Of a stretch of DNA of 64,000 bases, positions 60,577 to 64,000 are shown one piece after another. The DNA lies in the NCBI GenBank assembly GCA_029339505.1, contig JAQISU010000166.1, forward strand, positions 1,729,001 through 1,793,000. The letters are read 5' to 3'. A program made the translations under genes and the position numbers. The DNA is from Unio delphinus (Eukaryota; Mollusca; Bivalvia; Unionida; Unionidae). The notes below the pieces were generated by a model. It searched no databases. It was not told the DNA's origin and saw only the letters and a program-made list of their open reading frames with translations. How positions within the stretch are numbered: the stretch's first letter is position 1; every line of letters starts with the position of its first letter.

Positions 60577-60601
60577 TGACGAAGAGTATTATAGTATGAA
60601 T
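60577..60601 (+). CDS. Right gene, candidate microexon 4
   Basis: A strong acceptor (gatatgtttcag) opens TGACGAAGAGTATTATAG in the phase left by exon 3, giving I-DEEYYSMN. To join exon 5 in frame it must end at the weak donor AAT/GTGTAT after 25 nt; stronger donors (GTATGT at 60642, GTAAAC at 60646) break the phase. The acidic Tyr-rich peptide suits the preceding tail. The 3' border is tentative. Confidence 0.4.
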
Positions 60602-60809
60602 GTGTATTGGTTTTTAAAGCCCTTCATAATTAAACACCTCTGTATGTAAACAAAAATGCTTATCCAGACCAACAGTAATACATCCATAAACTCTTTAAGA
60701 TGAAAGCCAATAACTGATGAACTGAAAAGTCATTTACATTTAATGTATCTAATATCAGCTACAACTAAATCAAGCTGATAACTTTCAGAGTCAGTTGTTT
60801 TAGCTAAGT

Positions 60810-61058
60810 ATGTAAGGTGACCCGAGTGACCTAAGCACTCACCGTTATGGATCACTGCCATCTCACCTCTGTCTGCGTGGGTTCGAGTCTAAGATTCAGC
60901 TAATGTAGTTATGTAAGAAAGCTTGCCAGTAGCTTCTCGTGGGTCAGTGGTTCTTTCCGTGTGTTTTCCAGGGTTCTTCCTTCACCATTAATACTGGCTG
61001 CCATGTATAGCCTATCGTGTGCTGAAATATGGCGTTAAACCCTACAACAACATCAGCT
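60810..61058 (+). mobile_element. SINE-1 copy
   Basis: 'gtgacccgagtgacctaagc' head, 'gtgggttcgagtcta' at box B, core 'gaaagcttgccagtagcttc', and end 'gtgctgaaatatggcgttaa' with a caacaaca tail. It sits in the presumed intron before exon 5 of the right gene. Confidence 0.8.
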
Positions 61059-61440
61059 AAGTATGTAATAACCTCAATAGATATCCTGTCAGTTTTTTTT
61101 CTAATGTACATGTATGAATAATTTATAAACATGATACAGTGCCGTACATGTATGTATATTCTATAAGTTTTAAATTAACTAATTGTATGATATTAACTGC
61201 CAAATTAATTCATTTCATTTATAAATATGTGAACATGTATTGAAATATTGTAGAACACTGATGGCATCATTAGAGATTAGGTAACATTTTGCTAAATCAG
61301 TTGTACCTTAGAAAATAGAAACTATTTTTGGCCACTAATCATCCATAAAGGAAGTAATGTTTTAAAATGCATCATGGGTATTAGAATCCTTTTATCAAAA
61401 TGCAGAGAAAAGTTTGTGTTGGTGAATTAATTTGTTTTAG

Positions 61441-61497
61441 TGTGATACAATCAATGACGACACATTGGTTTTTAAGAAGAGACGAAAGTTCTGTTGA
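61441..61497 (+). CDS. Right gene, candidate terminal exon 5
   Basis: After acceptor aattaatttgttttag the phase 0 frame reads CDTINDDTLVFKKRRKFC and stops. The basic end KKRRK resembles a nuclear localisation signal. If spliced directly from exon 3 (2 nt out) another frame of 24 codons would be read instead. An ATTAAA lies about 110 nt downstream. Strand, position and peptide character support it; phase depends on the weak microexon 4. Confidence 0.45.
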   Translation, partial: CDTINDDTLVFKKRRKFC

Positions 61498-61606
61498 GAT
61501 TTTATCTTTTTTTTCCACCTGACTGTTATTACAATAATTAGACGTGTATACACATTTTTCCAGTTATTGTCAGTAGGAGACATTGTTCAGAATCATGTTA
61601 ATTTAC

Positions 61607-61612
61607 ATTAAA
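61607..61612 (+). promoter_or_regulatory. Possible polyadenylation signal ATTAAA
   Basis: ATTAAA about 110 nt after the TGA of the candidate last exon of the right gene. A common hexamer in AT-rich DNA; noted only for its position. Confidence 0.25.
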
Positions 61613-61674
61613 TAATTCCAGGAGTTCATAGTGCTTATGATGCACCAACTAAGCCATTTAGCATCAAATTCAAA

Positions 61675-62138
61675 TTTTGTAATGAACATACCAAATTGAT
61701 AATATAATGTTATGATCATACCATATTGGTAACATAATATAATGAACACACCATCTTGATAACATAATGTAATGAACACACTGTATTTATAACATAATGT
61801 AATGAATACACCATCTTGAAAACATAATATAATGAATACACCATCTTGATAACATAATATAATGAACACACCATATTGGTAACATAATGTACTGAATACA
61901 CCATCTTAATAACATAATGTAATGAACACACCAAATTGATAATATAATGTTATGATCATACCATATTGGTAACATAATATAATGAACACACCATCTTGAT
62001 AACATAATATAATGAACACACCATATTGATAACATAATGTAATGAACACACCATATTGATAACATTATGTAATGAATACACCATCTTGATAACATAATGT
62101 AATGAATACAATGTTATGTATTGATAACATAATATAAT
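61675..62138. repeat. Minisatellite, 30-bp unit x15, with a 240-bp block duplication
   Basis: 'aatgaacacaccatcttgat' plus 'aacataatgt'. The stretch from 61681 is almost identical to that from 61921, a 240-bp higher-order period. Confidence 0.9.
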
Positions 62139-62139
62139 A

Positions 62140-63240
62140 CTTGTGTCTTTTTCAAGCTAAAAATTTGTTGATTCTACTTAGCAGTCATTCTTACTTGTGT
62201 ATTTATTTAATGCTGAATTTTGTTACATTAAATCAATGACAGTAAGTATTTTTTCCAGTAAGTGCCCATAAAAAGGTGTCCTTTCCTGCCATCTTCTCTA
62301 CAAGAATTTTCTTGCTGGAGATTTAGAGTGGGTTTTTTTTAAAACTAATTTTCTTTCTGCATTCTTGTATTATAAATTAATATCAAGTAAAGATCATTGA
62401 TAAAGTTAAAGGCAGTTTCATTCTTGAATAAATTTTGTTCTTGAATTATCACTAAACATGGTGAGAACATGGTAAAAATTGCCACCAAAAGTTTTCAGGT
62501 CATCAAAGACTATAGGACCATTATCAGCTTCTCCCAGATAGGAGACCGCTCTGGTGGCCTTGTGGTTGGAGCATCCATCTCAGATGCGGGAGGTCGTTGG
62601 TTTGACAGTCATACCAAAGACTTAAAAAAAATAGCAAGTGGCTCTCAGCATTTAGAGGTTGTTGGTAGGGCTGGTCATTATAAACTGTCACACTGCAGAC
62701 ATTGTAGCGATATGACTGAAAAAATGTTAAAGTTACATTAAAAATCCAAATCACACACACACACACAAACAGGAGAATCAGTTTCAGTCCAATTTGGCAG
62801 GAGTGTGGGTTGTGATATGCATAGATGTTAAACGCTAAATTTTTTAAAAAAAACGTAAAAACATGCATTTTTTTCTCAGTAAATAAAAGTAATAAAATAA
62901 AATGTTCCAGTAGTTTTTAGGCAACACAAAAATCAATATTTATGTTAAAGGTTAAACAGAGCATCATCTTCCAATGTATACACTCCTGGCCTACACTACC
63001 AGATATCAGCACTTTGATGTAGCATTTTTACGTAAAGATCATAGGCTAGCATCATAGATTCATTATTGATCGATATTTGTTATCTAGAGAATGCCTGTAT
63101 GGCCGGTGATAACAAACATGAAAGTACCAAATATTTAAAAAAAACAAAATTTTTTTTTTTTACAGTTTTAAAAATGTGTTTTTCGAGGTAAAATAAAAAA
63201 AAAAAACGTTTTTGTCATCATTGGTGATATGGTATTAAAA
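62140..63240. other. Downstream of the right gene
   Basis: Only a SINE-2 copy is recognised; several A-runs; no gene seen up to the window end except repeats. Confidence 0.5.
62540..62770 (+). mobile_element. SINE-2 copy with (CA)n tail
   Basis: Head 'ctctggtggccttgtggttg', 'gggaggtcgttggtttgaca' at box B, body, and end 'cattgtagcgatatgactga' followed by 'aaatccaaat' and (CA)8. It shows the tail structure shared by the family. The centre is shortened compared with the 5.9 kb copy. Confidence 0.75.
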
Positions 63241-63880
63241 TTTTATCCAGACTGATTCCCAAAGCAATCTACTTGTTTCCTTAACTGCCAGGTGGAGAAC
63301 CTATTTAATGCCTTTTCTCCACAACATCGCAATAGATGTAACAGTATGTCTCCACATCCTATCAGGCAAAACATTTTTCCTGCAGAACAGTTGATCCAAT
63401 ATTGATCAAAGTTGTTTGGAAATTTTGATAAGTTATGCTCATCAAATTTATATTTCTGCTTTCCTAGCATTGGTGCAGCTTCCAAAGCAACTGTATGAAA
63501 AGCCCATTTTTATTCTCTGTAGAACAGTTAGACAAATGTTTATAAAGCTGAATAGGAATATTTTCAAACACATGCTCTATCCAATTTTTGTATTGTGTGG
63601 TTCTTCTACATCCCCTAGCAAAGGTGTGGTTTCTTTAGCAACCAGGTGGAAAATCTTGATTCAGCTTCTTATTTAGAATGGCTTAAACAAACCTGGTTGG
63701 AATGTTTCTAAGGATATATTGTATCAAAATTGTGTCTGACTTGACTCTAGTGGTGTAGCTTCCATTTTGATCAAACTTGGTATGAGTGTTTCTTAGGTTA
63801 TGCTTATCAATGTTATGCTTTGGGCTGGCTTTTAGCAATGATGCGGCTTTCATAGCAACAGAGTGCAAAACCTACACTTT
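63240..63880. repeat. Degenerate ~120-bp repeat
   Basis: Four diverged units with 'agcaa-g-tg-ggctt', 'agcaaccaggtggaaaa' and 'ttgatcaaacttggtatgag' / 'gttatgcttatcaa' blocks; a common kind of mollusc dispersed repeat. The open frames here are repeat-born. Confidence 0.5.
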
Positions 63881-64000
63881 ATACTTAATTCTCATGAATG
63901 CCAGCAGTAGCTGGCAATTATCCTGACATTGGCATCTTTCAGTCATAGGCTGGTACCTTATTACATTTGCCATATAGCTCAATTGTATGCCAGGTGAGCA

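Overview
The window is AT-rich nuclear DNA of a lophotrochozoan animal, most likely a marine mollusc of bivalve type. The reasons are short exons with GT/AG introns, several tRNA-headed SINEs (one ends in a 'tggc(g/a)ttaaaccc-tac-aac-aac' tail, the other in a (CA)n tail), the 'gtcacttTGACCTTGA' dispersed repeat, many minisatellites and several MITEs. No bacterial genes, CRISPR array, rRNA or free-standing tRNA gene was seen. The species call is inference.

Layout. Two genes appear to diverge from one CpG-containing promoter near 38.46-38.64 kb, which carries a perfect CRE palindrome TGACGTCA. Leftward (minus strand, 38.3 kb to 0.83 kb) I could chain 15 short coding exons. Every junction keeps phase, and the summed coding length of 2175 nt encodes about 724 residues plus a stop. 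Rightward (plus strand, 44.7 to 61.5 kb) five exons encode a small hydrophilic protein of about 174 residues. I recognise neither protein; both models come only from splice signals, open frames and phase. Exons 1-8 and 10-12 of the left gene and exons 1-3 of the right gene are the best supported. Exons 13-15 of the left gene and exons 4-5 of the right gene are weaker.

Between exons the DNA is dominated by repeats: about 30 tandem arrays with units of 23-75 bp, including a 2 kb array of a 30-bp unit with higher-order structure at 12.35-14.39 kb and a 1.25 kb array of a 41-bp unit at 54.5-55.77 kb; three long (TA)n runs; two SINE families with nested insertions; a 470-bp hAT-type MITE with a perfect 8-bp target duplication; a roughly 620-bp family with TTAA/CCC-GGG ends present three times; and three other inverted-repeat elements.

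The most unusual signals are places where repeats and genes touch. The 3' end of an exon of the right gene, with its donor site, is repeated about four times in tandem. A SINE supplies the stop codon, and perhaps a donor site, to the left gene. One minisatellite is built from a SINE tail plus its target duplication. I found no evidence for a new defence or biosynthetic system.
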